From: Methanoculleus marisnigri JR1
GTDB lineage: Archaea; Halobacteriota; Methanomicrobia; Methanomicrobiales; Methanoculleaceae
Assembly: GCF_000015825.1 (NCBI RefSeq)
Contig: NC_009051.1
Span: 862,695-926,694, forward strand
Length of the DNA: 64,000 nucleotides
Direction: 5' to 3'
The notes beneath the pieces were generated by a model. It saw only the letters and a list, made by a program, of their open reading frames with translations. It did not search any database and was not told where the DNA came from. Positions 24,966 through 34,304 of the stretch are shown piece after piece; positions within the stretch are counted from its first letter, which is position 1; the number at the start of each line of letters is the position of its first letter. The position numbers were made by a program, and so were the translations under genes.

Positions 24966-26519
24966 ATGAAAAAACCTCGAGTACCTGGAACCTATCTGAT
25001 AGTTTTCATTGTGGCGGTCATCTCGATTGCCGTGATCGCCACTGCAGCTCCTCAGTCCGGAACTTTTACGAGCGGCGAGCCGGGCATGCCCGGCCTCTCC
25101 GAGCCGCTTGAAATTTATCCGAACAATCTCTCACACGCGGATATATCCGGCAGTCGGATTGTCTATAGCGATTATAGGAACGGTAACTGGGACATCTTCC
25201 TGTTCAACCACACCTCGGGCAGGGAGTACCAGCTCACGAACGATTCCTACGACCAGATGAACCCCACGATATCCTGCGATCTCGTTGCCTGGTACGACAA
25301 CTCCACCGGGGCGTGGGACCTCGTTCTCCTCAAACTCCACGGAGACGATGCAGCCTATCAGGTCTGCACCGGCCCCGACCAGGGGCGGCCGGGCTGTCCC
25401 GCGGGAGTGGTCTGTTTCCCAACCACCACGACGACCACCACCCCGACACCCGGGCCCGGGCCCGGCAACTGCTCCTGCACGGCGGACTTCACCTGGAGCC
25501 CGCAGAGCCCTGCCGTCAACGCTACGGTTAACTTCACCGGGAATGCCACGGTCGACGGAGACTGCAGCGTCCGGACATGGGCCTGGAGTTTCGGCGACGG
25601 CGCAACCGCCAGCGGCCAGGACGTCACCCACAATTACACGTCGGAAGGAACCTACCCGGTCAGGCTGAACGTGACCCTCGACGACGGCACGGTATGCAAT
25701 GCGTCCGAGAACGTCACGGTCTCGCCGCTTGCCGATAACTGCTCCTGTACGGCGGACTTCACCTGGAGCCCGCAGAGCCCTGCCGTCAACGAGACGATCG
25801 ACTTCACCGACCAGACCACGGTCCTGGGCGACTGCGGGATCGAGTCGTGGGCCTGGAACTTCGGCGACGGCGCAACCGGCGAGGGCGGAACCGCGAGCCA
25901 CGCCTATGATGCGGCAGGAACCTACACGGTCGGGCTGAACGTGACCCTCGACGACGGTACGGCATGCAACACCTCAAGTGACGTCACCATCGCACCGCTG
26001 CCGGAGGAGAACTGCTCCTGCACGGCAAGCATCGCGACAGACCGCGACCAGGTCGAACCGGAGCAGCCGGTTGCCTTTACCGGTTCGGCTGAGGTCGACG
26101 GGGACTGCTCCGTGACCGGCTGGGCGTGGGACTTCGGCGACGGGGCGACCGGTGAAGGCGAGACCGCGAGCCACGCCTACGCCGCGGCGGGAACCTACAC
26201 GGTTACGCTGGTCGCAACGCTCGACGACGGCAACACCTGCCAGGCGACGACGGATGTCACGGTGACCGCTCCTCCGGAGCCCTGCTCCTGCTCGGCAAGC
26301 ATCACGACCAGCGGGAACTCGTTCCATGGGGAGGCCGATATCCAGGGCGACTGCTCCGTGACCGGCTGGTCATGGGACTTCGGTGACGGAACGACCGGTA
26401 GCGGCCAGGACGTCACCCATGACTATGCGGCGGAAGGAACCTATACGGTCACGCTGACCGTGACGCTCGACGACGGCAACACCTGCCAGGCGACGACCCA
26501 GGCCTTTGTGGTCTTCTGA
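24966..26519 (+). CDS. Secreted surface protein: beta-propeller-like start and four Cys-rich PKD domains
   Basis: A 517-residue exported protein. A signal or anchor helix covers residues 9-29. A short TolB-like beta-propeller segment follows (SGSRIVYSDYRNGNWDIFLF, then LVAWYDNSTGAWDLVLL). After a Thr/Pro/Gly linker near residue 155 come four PKD domains of about 90 residues, the last one shorter. Each begins with CSC and has the PKD core WxFGDG, plus a Cys in GDC and, in at least three, another near the end. The pattern suggests two disulfides per domain, unusual for PKD. PKD proteins mediate adhesion or form cell-surface layers. The ATG at 24966 follows GGGGA and an AT-rich promoter. Confidence 0.85.
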   Translation: MKKPRVPGTYLIVFIVAVISIAVIATAAPQSGTFTSGEPGMPGLSEPLEIYPNNLSHADISGSRIVYSDYRNGNWDIFLFNHTSGREYQLTNDSYDQMNPTISCDLVAWYDNSTGAWDLVLLKLHGDDAAYQVCTGPDQGRPGCPAGVVCFPTTTTTTTPTPGPGPGNCSCTADFTWSPQSPAVNATVNFTGNATVDGDCSVRTWAWSFGDGATASGQDVTHNYTSEGTYPVRLNVTLDDGTVCNASENVTVSPLADNCSCTADFTWSPQSPAVNETIDFTDQTTVLGDCGIESWAWNFGDGATGEGGTASHAYDAAGTYTVGLNVTLDDGTACNTSSDVTIAPLPEENCSCTASIATDRDQVEPEQPVAFTGSAEVDGDCSVTGWAWDFGDGATGEGETASHAYAAAGTYTVTLVATLDDGNTCQATTDVTVTAPPEPCSCSASITTSGNSFHGEADIQGDCSVTGWSWDFGDGTTGSGQDVTHDYAAEGTYTVTLTVTLDDGNTCQATTQAFVVF

Positions 26520-26585
26520 TACGTCAAAAAAAGCGGCGGGGGAAATAACCCCGCCCATCTCTTCTCGGAATGTGCGAGGCGGGGA

Positions 26586-28079
26586 TCACGCCCCGGCGGC
26601 CGCGGCCTCGAAGGTCTCCTCTTCGCGGTTGTCGGCGTGAACCTCGTCGCGGCTTAAGAACGCGAGGGCGACGACGGCGAGCGAGACCGCAAAGACGGCG
26701 ACGAAGACCAGGTCGAACCCCGTGGCAAGCACGTCTATCCTGATCTCCGCCGGGGACGACGTCGTGACGTGGCGGTGCGACGCGACCGTGAGCATCGCCT
26801 GGACGAAGATCATGCTGATGAAGGAGATGCCGAGGGTGATCGGGCCGGTGCGCTCCACGGAGATGAGGCTCGATACCATGCCCTGCCGGTCGCGGGGTGC
26901 CATGTTCATCACCATGTTCGTGCCGGGCGAGAGCATGAGGCCGAGCCCGAATCCGACGGCGGCAAGCGCTCCGCTGATGTAGTATATCGTGCTCTCCGCC
27001 GAGAAGAACCGGAACATCAGGTAGCCGGCGGAGATGACGAGTGCGCCGGCGATACAGAGTCTCCGGTTCCCGACACGGTTTATGAGCATCCCGGAGAGGA
27101 AGCCGCTTGCCATCATGGCGAACGAGAGCGCGGTGAGAACGAGCCCGGAGGTCGAGGGGTCGAAGCCCTTCACCAGTTCGAGGAAGAACGGGAGGAGGTA
27201 GTTGACGCCGCCCATGAGGAAGTAGGCGAGGGCGAGCATGAGGTTGACATAGAGGAAGTTGCGGTTGCTAAAGAGCCGGAAGTCGAGCAGCGGGTCGGCC
27301 GTCCTCCGTTCGTGGAGGACGAGGTAGCCGAGCGCGATAACGGCAGCCGCGAGTGCCGCAAGGATCGTCGGGTCGGTCCACCCGAGCGCGGAACCCTGGC
27401 TGACGGCATATATGAGCGATCCGAGCCCGGCGAAGATCAGAACCGCGCCGAGCCGGTCGAACGGCGAGGGCGTGCCGGACGCCGTGACGCCTGCCGGTAT
27501 GGCATAGGAGCCGAGCAGGATGGCCGCGGCGCCCACGGGGACGTTGATATAGAAGATCCAGTTCCAGGAGAGGTACTGCGTCAGGATGCCCCCGAGGATC
27601 GGGCCGGCCGCGGTCCCGAACGCCGCGAACGTGGTCACGACCCCCATCGCCTTCCCTTTCATCTTCATCGGGAGGAACGCCGCGACCAGGGCCGGAGCGA
27701 TGGCGGCGATCATCGCCCCGCCGATCGCCTGGAGAACCCGTGAAGCGATCAGCATCCCGAACGAGTCGAAGACCTCCGGAAAGAATCCGCAGAAGAACGA
27801 GCCTGCCGTAAAGACGGCGAATCCGGCGAGGAACACGGTCTTGAAACCGATCCGGTCGGCCACCTTGCCGAAGACGAGGATAGAGCCCGTCAGAACCAGC
27901 AGGTATGCCGTTGCAACCCAGCTGACCGTTGTCGAGGGGAGGTCGAAGATCGTCGAGATGGTGGGAAGAGCGATGTTCACGATCGTGCCGTCAAGCGACG
28001 TCATGAACATCGCAAGGGCGATCGAGACCATGAGCAGGGTATACTGCTGCCGCGAGGCGTTGCCGGCCGGCTGATGCAT
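26586..28079 (-). CDS. DHA2 family MFS drug exporter (14 helices)
   Basis: A 497-residue major facilitator of the EmrB/QacA type. Motif A follows helix 2 (GKVADRIGFKTVFLAG), and TSLDGTIVNIALP in helix 1 is the DHA2 signature (motif D1). Such pumps export drugs or toxic metabolites using the proton gradient. The ATG at 28079 matches the family N-terminus. An AAAATATCTTAATC element on the minus strand at about 28103-28116 lies about 25-35 bases upstream. The gene is convergent with the PKD gene and no local regulator gene is adjacent. Confidence 0.9.
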   Translation of the reverse strand: MHQPAGNASRQQYTLLMVSIALAMFMTSLDGTIVNIALPTISTIFDLPSTTVSWVATAYLLVLTGSILVFGKVADRIGFKTVFLAGFAVFTAGSFFCGFFPEVFDSFGMLIASRVLQAIGGAMIAAIAPALVAAFLPMKMKGKAMGVVTTFAAFGTAAGPILGGILTQYLSWNWIFYINVPVGAAAILLGSYAIPAGVTASGTPSPFDRLGAVLIFAGLGSLIYAVSQGSALGWTDPTILAALAAAVIALGYLVLHERRTADPLLDFRLFSNRNFLYVNLMLALAYFLMGGVNYLLPFFLELVKGFDPSTSGLVLTALSFAMMASGFLSGMLINRVGNRRLCIAGALVISAGYLMFRFFSAESTIYYISGALAAVGFGLGLMLSPGTNMVMNMAPRDRQGMVSSLISVERTGPITLGISFISMIFVQAMLTVASHRHVTTSSPAEIRIDVLATGFDLVFVAVFAVSLAVVALAFLSRDEVHADNREEETFEAAAAGA

Positions 28080-28197
28080 ACTGAATGTGCTTGTTGTTTG
28101 GATTAAGATATTTTGGAAAAGGGTCGGTCCCCCGATGTCCAAATGGGGTGGCGAGGATTGTGCGCACAGGGACGCGAAATCCCTCGGTCTCTGCGCC

Positions 28198-28632
28198 TCA
28201 CTCCTTCGGCCGCAACGGGCAGCACCTGTTGCCGCAGACCGGGCAGACGCGGCGGTTGATCAGGAAGACGCCCGTGCCGGCAAGCACCCAGAAGAGTGCG
28301 AAGAGCGGAACCTGCGAGAGCAGCCAGTACTGGGGAATAGCGAGGATAAGGAGGAGTGCAACCACGACTACAGCGATCTCGACGGCCGTATACTTCCCCT
28401 GCCGGGCCGGAAGGAGGGCGGCGAGCCTGCCGGGAAGGACGTGGAGGCATTTCTCCCCCCTGAGCGGGCATTTCGTGCAGAAGACTGCGATGACCGTCCC
28501 GACGAGGAGGGCGGCGACGGCGAGGTACACCAGGGCGTACAGCGGAGCGGCAAGGCCTATTGCGACTGCTCCCACTATGACCGCTCCTGTCAGCAGCGTG
28601 AGGGAAAAGACGCCGACTGCGACGGTGTTCAT
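28198..28632 (-). CDS. Small membrane protein with two cysteine clusters
   Basis: A 144-residue protein with four predicted membrane helices in two pairs. Between the pairs is CTKCPLRGEKC, and at the C-terminus CPVCGNRCCP. Both clusters could bind zinc or an iron-sulfur cluster at the membrane surface. The ATG at 28632 puts the first helix at the N-terminus; an upstream ATG at 28683 is possible. I do not recognise a family. It lies 58 bases downstream of the histidine kinase on the same strand. Confidence 0.6.
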   Translation of the reverse strand: MNTVAVGVFSLTLLTGAVIVGAVAIGLAAPLYALVYLAVAALLVGTVIAVFCTKCPLRGEKCLHVLPGRLAALLPARQGKYTAVEIAVVVVALLLILAIPQYWLLSQVPLFALFWVLAGTGVFLINRRVCPVCGNRCCPLRPKE

Positions 28633-28690
28633 GCACAGGGTATCCGCTCTCGCGGATGATTTAGTTATCCCCACGGGCGACACCCTCTGC

Positions 28691-31189
28691 TCATGAGCCG
28701 GGGTCTCGATCCCGCTTTGCCGGTTTGAGCGTGAACCTGAATGCCGCCCCTTCTTCCGGACGGCCGGGCACGCGGTCCTCGATCCAGATCCTCCCCCCGT
28801 AGCGCTCGGTAACCGTCCTGCAGATGAAGAGCCCGAGCCCGTCGCCCCTTCCCCGGGCCTTCCCCCGCTCGAACCGGTGGAAGAGCTTCTTCTTCACGTC
28901 GTCGGGCACGCCGGGCCCGTTGTCCTCGACCGTCACCAGCACTTCTCCGTCCCGCTCCTCCGCCCGGACGACGATCTCCACACCCGGTCCGCCGAACTTG
29001 ACGCTGTTGCCGATGAGGTTCATAAAGACTGTAGAGAGGAGGTTGTCCGCCTGGACCTCGAGCGGTGGGATCTCCCGGCGTATCGATGCTCCACGGAAGT
29101 TTCCGGCTTCCTCACTGACGACCGCGTTGAGGTCGACCGGCGAGAATCCCGTCGAACAGGCGTGAATCCGCCTGATTGTCGAGACGTTCATGAGGATCTC
29201 GGTGCTCCGCGAGATGCTGTCGCGGAGTTTCCGGGCGTAGGTTCTCTCGGCCCCTTCGAGCAGTTCGAGCATGAGGTCGGCGTAGATGCTCGAGACGTTG
29301 TTTGCGTTCCTGATGTCGTGGGTGATGATGTCGAGGTAGAGGTTCGCCTCCCGGTGCGCCGCCTCGAGACCGGTGATCAGCCTATTGCGCTCCTCCTCGG
29401 CGTGTTTTCGGTCGGTGACGTCGCGTGCGTTCACGATGAAACGCCGGTCGCTCCCCTCCCGGATCAGGCTCGCACCCGTAACGTCGAGGATGATCCACCG
29501 GCCGGTAGCATCCCTGACCCGGACCTCGAACGTGAGGCTCGTAGATGGCCGGGCCACTCCGGTTCTCACGGCTTCTATGGCCTTTGGGGCGTCTTCGGGG
29601 TGTATGAGGTCGAGCACGTCCGTGCCGATGAGGTTGTCGGGCTCGTAGCCCCCGATCTGCCTCACCGAAGGACTCGCGTAAGTGATGCGTCCCTGCATAT
29701 CGAGGAGGAGGATGATATCGGATGCGTTCTCGATGAGAGAACGGAAGTGCTCCTCGCTCTCCTGCAGGGCCCGGTTGAGAAGCGCCAGTTCCTCGGTCTT
29801 CTCCTGCAACTGCTCGGTGGTGCACTGCAGTTCTTCGTTCTGGACCTCCATCTCTTCGGCCGACTGCTGCAGCTGTTCCAGGAGTTTCTGCCTCTGTGCT
29901 TCAACCCGCTTCAGTTCTGTTATCTCCGTTCCGACGGCGATGGCTCCGGTGACGTCGCCCTGCAGATTCCTGAGGGGGGTCTTGGTCGAGTAGTAGATCC
30001 GGTGCCCGATCTCTTCCTCGAAGGTCTCGGTGATCCCGGTCTCCATAACGCGCTGCTCATTGGCTACGACGGGTCCGCCGACCTCCGGGCCGAGGAGTTC
30101 GGCCTTCGACTTCCCGAGCACTTCGGGGTGCGATCTGCCGAGTGTCCGAAGCACAGCGGGGTTGCACATCACGAGACGGCTTTGGCGATCGGTGACGTAG
30201 ATGGGTGCCGGCGTATTCTCGCAGATGGCGTTGAGGATGGCATTGGCCTTCGCAAGTTCGTCCGTACGTTCGATCACGCGCTCTTCAAGTGTCTCGTTCA
30301 GCCGTTGCAGCGCCTCCTCGGCACGCTTGCGTTTGGTGATGTCGATGCCGACCTCCAGGATGTGGGGGGAGCCGTCCGCTTCGGTGAAGGGGAAGTCGAA
30401 GATATCGTAATCGCGGCCGTCCGGGCCGGTCCACTCCCAGTGGTGGGGCGCTCCCGTCTTCATGACGCGGTAAGACTCGCAGTTCTCACAGGGCTCCGAG
30501 CGCGAGAAGAGGTAATCGAAGCAGCGCCGACCGTCGGACTCGCCGAACTGCTCCCGGAAGAAGCGGTTTGCGAAAGGCACGTGATAGTCCGGTGAGAGGA
30601 GTACCACGTATACCGGCAGCATCTCGAGGACGTCGTAGAGCCGCTTTCGCTCGGCCTTCACCGCCTCCTCCGCCCGGGTGCGCTCCGTGATCTCGGCCTG
30701 CAGGGCCTCGTTGGCCGCCCGGATCTCGAGGGTGCGTTCCCTGACACGCATCTCCTGCTCGTCGTGCGCTCTCTTAAGCGCCTCTTCGGCCCGTTTGCGC
30801 TCGGTGATGTCCTGGCCCTGGGCGATGACCGAGGAGACCGTTTTCCGATCGTCCCCGTACACGGCGGCAGAGTTCCAGAGAACCGTCCTGATCCTGCCGT
30901 CCGCCGTGAGTATGGGAATCTCGACGGTCTCCCACCGCTCCCCTGCCGTCGTCTTCCGGATGAGATCCATCAGTTCTTCCCGCCGGGTTTCGGGGAAGAG
31001 GATCTCCGGCGACCGGCCGATGACCTCGTCCGCGGCCCGTCCCGTCAACCGTTCGAAGGCGTTGTTGAACCTGGTGATCCTGAGACTCGCATCCCAGACG
31101 ATGATGGGGGCATTGGCGTAGGTGATCAGGTTCTCCAGGTACTGGGTCGTTTCGGCCATCTTCTCGAGTGCTTCGTAATCGCGTGTCAA
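28691..31189 (-). CDS. Multi-PAS sensor histidine kinase
   Basis: An 832-residue soluble kinase. It has four PAS domains at about residues 15-125, 160-270, 290-405 and 440-560, linked by DITERKRAEEAL, DITKRKRAEEAL, EITELKRVEAQ and DVTDRKHAEEE and by coiled coils. PAS 2 holds CENCES, a possible metal or redox site. The kinase core follows: H box LDIITHDIRN (near 590), N box NLIGNSVKFGGPG, G1 DNGPGVP and G2 GRGDGLGLFICR. The conserved His in THDIRN is the likely phosphorylation site. No response regulator is adjacent. The TTG at 31189 was chosen because AAGGAGGA lies 7 bases upstream; the ATG at 31159 is the alternative. Confidence 0.9.
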   Translation of the reverse strand: MTRDYEALEKMAETTQYLENLITYANAPIIVWDASLRITRFNNAFERLTGRAADEVIGRSPEILFPETRREELMDLIRKTTAGERWETVEIPILTADGRIRTVLWNSAAVYGDDRKTVSSVIAQGQDITERKRAEEALKRAHDEQEMRVRERTLEIRAANEALQAEITERTRAEEAVKAERKRLYDVLEMLPVYVVLLSPDYHVPFANRFFREQFGESDGRRCFDYLFSRSEPCENCESYRVMKTGAPHHWEWTGPDGRDYDIFDFPFTEADGSPHILEVGIDITKRKRAEEALQRLNETLEERVIERTDELAKANAILNAICENTPAPIYVTDRQSRLVMCNPAVLRTLGRSHPEVLGKSKAELLGPEVGGPVVANEQRVMETGITETFEEEIGHRIYYSTKTPLRNLQGDVTGAIAVGTEITELKRVEAQRQKLLEQLQQSAEEMEVQNEELQCTTEQLQEKTEELALLNRALQESEEHFRSLIENASDIILLLDMQGRITYASPSVRQIGGYEPDNLIGTDVLDLIHPEDAPKAIEAVRTGVARPSTSLTFEVRVRDATGRWIILDVTGASLIREGSDRRFIVNARDVTDRKHAEEERNRLITGLEAAHREANLYLDIITHDIRNANNVSSIYADLMLELLEGAERTYARKLRDSISRSTEILMNVSTIRRIHACSTGFSPVDLNAVVSEEAGNFRGASIRREIPPLEVQADNLLSTVFMNLIGNSVKFGGPGVEIVVRAEERDGEVLVTVEDNGPGVPDDVKKKLFHRFERGKARGRGDGLGLFICRTVTERYGGRIWIEDRVPGRPEEGAAFRFTLKPAKRDRDPGS

Positions 31190-31636
31190 AATTTGTTCCT
31201 CCTTCGGAAGACGTGTCGTCGAGCGGACCGGTGCCGCGGGGAGCTTGCATCGGCGGCCCGGAGCAGCTTTTCCTCTCTGTCGCTCCCGGTGCCGGCCTTT
31301 ATGGCAGGCTGCTCCGGCGATGTTCTGAGTAGAACGCTTGAATGGAATAGGATTCTGTCCGTAGGAGAGTTTTGGGATACGTTTGCAATTAACGTTTGGC
31401 ATTGAGTGCCCGCAAAGGCTCACGACGGGCGCGTCAGGATCATTTCGGCCTCTTAATACTCTTAATCCGTTACCGTGTCCTCGTAAACTGCCGGTCGGAA
31501 TCGTCCGTTCGAGAGCAGGCGCCGGGAGGGTTGTAGGTGAATAATATTGGGTTGAGGTGATCGTTTTTTCCGGAAGCGGCACCGAATACGACGATAAATT
31601 CGCTATGTTTTTTAATCTGCGTTGCCTTTTTCCTTC
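31190..31636. other. Intergenic region between divergent genes
   Basis: No gene seen. Near the kinase, CCGGAGCAGC (31258-31267) is the perfect inverse of GCTGCTCCGG (31308-31317), which would fold a 60-base hairpin in the kinase leader. Two TTAAGAG-type TATA candidates for the kinase lie at about 31450-31465. On the plus strand TTTTTTAATC at about 31607-31616 is the TATA box of the C69 peptidase gene. Confidence 0.5.
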
Positions 31637-33454
31637 ATGCGAAAGCGTATCGGTATAGCTCATTTTCTCCAAAGTTGCCTCTGTCTGTTCGCCGTGCTCC
31701 TGCTGGTATCGAATGCAGCGGCATGCACCGTCTTTGCGATAACGCCGGGTGCATCCGAAGACGGATCGATGTATGTCGGGCATACGAACGACGGTGTCGG
31801 GAAAGACTGGAGAAACATCGACGACATCAGCATACTCTACGTCCCCGCGGCGAACCATGCGCCCGGAGAGAAGAGGGCGGTCTTCTTCGATCCCGACAGC
31901 GGTTCGGATGCGGCGGGAGGCGAGGACAGTGGTGATTCGGGTCTGATTCTCGGGTATATCGACCAGGTGCCGCACACCTACGCCTACTACACCGGTTCGT
32001 ACGGTATGATGAACGAACACCAGCTCCTCTCCGCCGAATGCACCGAATACGCGAAGGTCGAGCTCAGTGCAGCCGAAGGAAAGCGGATCTTTTACTCCTC
32101 GGAGCTCTCGAACGTGGCACTCGAGCGGTGCACGAAAGCACGTGAGGCGGTTGAACTGGTCGGCGGCCTGATCGACACCTACGGCTACTACGGAACCGGC
32201 GAGACGCTCGTCTTCGCCGACCCGGAGGAGGCGTGGGTCATCGAGATGTGCTCGAGCCTCGATGAGGAGGACGGCGGGGGCCTCTGGGTCGCACAGAAGA
32301 TCCCCGACGGAGAGGTCTTCGTCGCGGCAAACGAGTTCAGGATCCGTGAGGTCGTTCCCGGAAACCCCGACCCGATTTACTCGACCGATCTCTTCAGCAA
32401 ACTCGAAGATGCGGGGGTCTGGTCCCCTGCGGACGGCACCCTCGACTGGCTCGAGGCCGTCAGCTACGGCGAGTATGCGCATCCCTACTACTCGCTGATG
32501 CGGGTCTGGCGCATCCAGGACCGGCTCGCCCCGTCGCTCAACCTGAGCCCGTACGTCGAGAACTCGTACACGAAGGCGTACCCGTTCACCATCACGCCCG
32601 ACGAGAAGGTCAACCTGACCGGGGCGTTCTCGCTCTTCCGGGACCATTACGAAGGAACCGGGTTCGACCTCTCGACCGGCGAGGCCGCTGGGCCGTTCGG
32701 GAACCCGTACCGCTACTTAGGGCCCGACGACGCCCACACGAACTTCCAGAACGCGTCGTACATGGAGGTCCGTGCCGGGGCGAATCCGCGGCCGGTCTCG
32801 GCGGTCTTCTGCAGTTACAGTTACGTCGCCCAGGCTCGCTCCTCCCTCCCCGACCCGGTGGGAGGCGTGCTCTGGTTCGGTCCGGCGGTCGCGTACGAGA
32901 CGGTCTATGCACCGTTCTACGCGGGCGCAACGAACGTATCAGCCGCGTACGCGACCGGCGACCGGTTAACATATGATAGCAGTACCGCCTACTGGACGTT
33001 CGACCTTGTAACGAACTGGGCCATGCTCCGCTACGACGCGATGATAGACGAAATCACCGCAAAGCAGGGCGAGATCGAGGCCGGGTCCATAGCCCTCGTG
33101 CAGGAGACCGACAGAGAGGCGGCCGAACTCATCGCTGCCGGCGACGAGGAAGGGGCGGCACGTCTCCTCACGGACTTCACGGTCACCCGGGGCGACGAGA
33201 TCATCGATGAGTGGCACGATCTGTCGGGCACGCTGATCGTCAAGTACTCGAACGGCCTCATCACCGACCCGGCGACGGAGGCGGTCGAGGAGCCCGGGTA
33301 TCCGGCGTGGTGGCTGAACGAGACCGGGTACCAGTACGGGCCGCGGGTCTACCCGCTTGAGGAACTCCGCGCGACCGACGGGCTGAACTATACCGGCAAC
33401 ACTGTCCGGGTTCCGTTGAACGCGACGTTTGCGGACATCCGGGAACTCATCTGA
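31637..33454 (+). CDS. Secreted C69 family dipeptidase
   Basis: A 605-residue protein. A signal peptide (1-29) ends just before Cys30 in ACTVF, which becomes the N-terminal nucleophile of the mature Ntn-hydrolase. The family motifs follow: GASEDGSMYVGHTND and later GMMNEHQLL. C69 enzymes (PepD) are usually cytoplasmic dipeptidases, so an exported form suggests peptide scavenging outside the cell. If the leader were cut by a lipoprotein signal peptidase, Cys30 could instead carry a lipid. The TATA box 21-30 bases before the ATG implies a leaderless message. A T8 terminator follows. Confidence 0.87.
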   Translation: MRKRIGIAHFLQSCLCLFAVLLLVSNAAACTVFAITPGASEDGSMYVGHTNDGVGKDWRNIDDISILYVPAANHAPGEKRAVFFDPDSGSDAAGGEDSGDSGLILGYIDQVPHTYAYYTGSYGMMNEHQLLSAECTEYAKVELSAAEGKRIFYSSELSNVALERCTKAREAVELVGGLIDTYGYYGTGETLVFADPEEAWVIEMCSSLDEEDGGGLWVAQKIPDGEVFVAANEFRIREVVPGNPDPIYSTDLFSKLEDAGVWSPADGTLDWLEAVSYGEYAHPYYSLMRVWRIQDRLAPSLNLSPYVENSYTKAYPFTITPDEKVNLTGAFSLFRDHYEGTGFDLSTGEAAGPFGNPYRYLGPDDAHTNFQNASYMEVRAGANPRPVSAVFCSYSYVAQARSSLPDPVGGVLWFGPAVAYETVYAPFYAGATNVSAAYATGDRLTYDSSTAYWTFDLVTNWAMLRYDAMIDEITAKQGEIEAGSIALVQETDREAAELIAAGDEEGAARLLTDFTVTRGDEIIDEWHDLSGTLIVKYSNGLITDPATEAVEEPGYPAWWLNETGYQYGPRVYPLEELRATDGLNYTGNTVRVPLNATFADIRELI

Positions 33455-33460
33455 TCGCCC

Positions 33461-33468
33461 TTTTTTTT
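33461..33468 (+). terminator. Oligo-T terminator after the C69 gene
   Basis: Eight T residues directly after the stop of the C69 gene, flanked by CGCCC and GGGCG, which could pair around them. Confidence 0.6.
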
Positions 33469-33536
33469 GCCGATCGGGCGTCACCGTTATATGACGTGAG
33501 CAGGATGAGGGTGCACCCTGGAACGGGGGGAAACCT

Positions 33537-34304
33537 ATGAAAAATGTGATTCTGCTTGCAGCGGCCGTATTCCTGCTCCTCCTCGCCGGCGGTGTGAGCG
33601 CCGTCGACGTCGGGACTGCCGGGATGCGGAACGGAACGACGGTGACTATCCAGAGCGGCGGCCAGAGTTATCCGGCCTACATCACGACGCCCGAGGACGG
33701 CGGCCCGTATCCGGCCGTGGTGTTGATCCACTCCTTCAACGGCCTGGAGCCCGGTTACCAGGTCATGGTCGACCGCCTGGCGACAGAGGGGTTCGTCGTC
33801 ATCGCCCCGGAGTGGCAGACCTTCGAAGAGGCGCCGGCGGACAACGTGACGGAGGCGCTGGTCAGGGATACGGTCGCGTACCTCGAAACCCGGCCCGAAG
33901 TTAACTCAAGCAGCATCGGCCTGACGGGGTTCTGCGCGGGCGGGCGCTACACGATGCTCTTCCTGCCCCGGATCGAGGAGTTCAGTGCGGGTGTCGCCTG
34001 GTACGGCTTCCCCTACTCCGGGGGGCAGGCGAACGGGACTCCCCCGGCGGAGTTCGTCGAGAACATCACCGGCCCGATGCTGATCATCCACGGCACGGCG
34101 GATGAGGCGAGCCCGGTGGCCGATATCTACCGGTATGCGACCGACCTCGATGCGGCCGGGAAGTACTTCGAGCTCAAGGTCTACCAGGGCGAGCCGCACG
34201 GGTTCATGATCGGCGAGGACGGGGAGCTGGTGGAGACGCCCGTCGCAGAGAGCGCGTATGAGGAGATGGCGGGGTTTTTCAATCAGCGACTGGCGGGCGC
34301 GTAA
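33537..34304 (+). CDS. Secreted dienelactone hydrolase family protein
   Basis: A 255-residue alpha/beta hydrolase with a signal peptide (1-22, cut near VSA). The nucleophile is Cys in GFCAGG (near residue 126), with the acid Asp in HGTADE and the base His in GEPHGF. This Cys-Asp-His triad is the mark of the dienelactone hydrolase family, here exported. Its substrate is unknown. GGGGGG lies 7 bases before the ATG at 33537. The last codons (QRLAGA) and the stop are similar to the unit of the tandem array that begins immediately downstream, so the gene end may have seeded the array. Confidence 0.87.
   Translation: MKNVILLAAAVFLLLLAGGVSAVDVGTAGMRNGTTVTIQSGGQSYPAYITTPEDGGPYPAVVLIHSFNGLEPGYQVMVDRLATEGFVVIAPEWQTFEEAPADNVTEALVRDTVAYLETRPEVNSSSIGLTGFCAGGRYTMLFLPRIEEFSAGVAWYGFPYSGGQANGTPPAEFVENITGPMLIIHGTADEASPVADIYRYATDLDAAGKYFELKVYQGEPHGFMIGEDGELVETPVAESAYEEMAGFFNQRLAGA

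Noticed and set aside
28877-30595. Long plus-strand open frame inside the histidine kinase gene
   Set aside because: Antisense shadow of the PAS-kinase; no recognisable domain and no start signals.
31190-32647. N-terminal extension of the histidine kinase by nearly 490 codons
   Set aside because: The extra frame is antisense to the C69 peptidase gene. A strong ribosome binding site marks the TTG at 31189.
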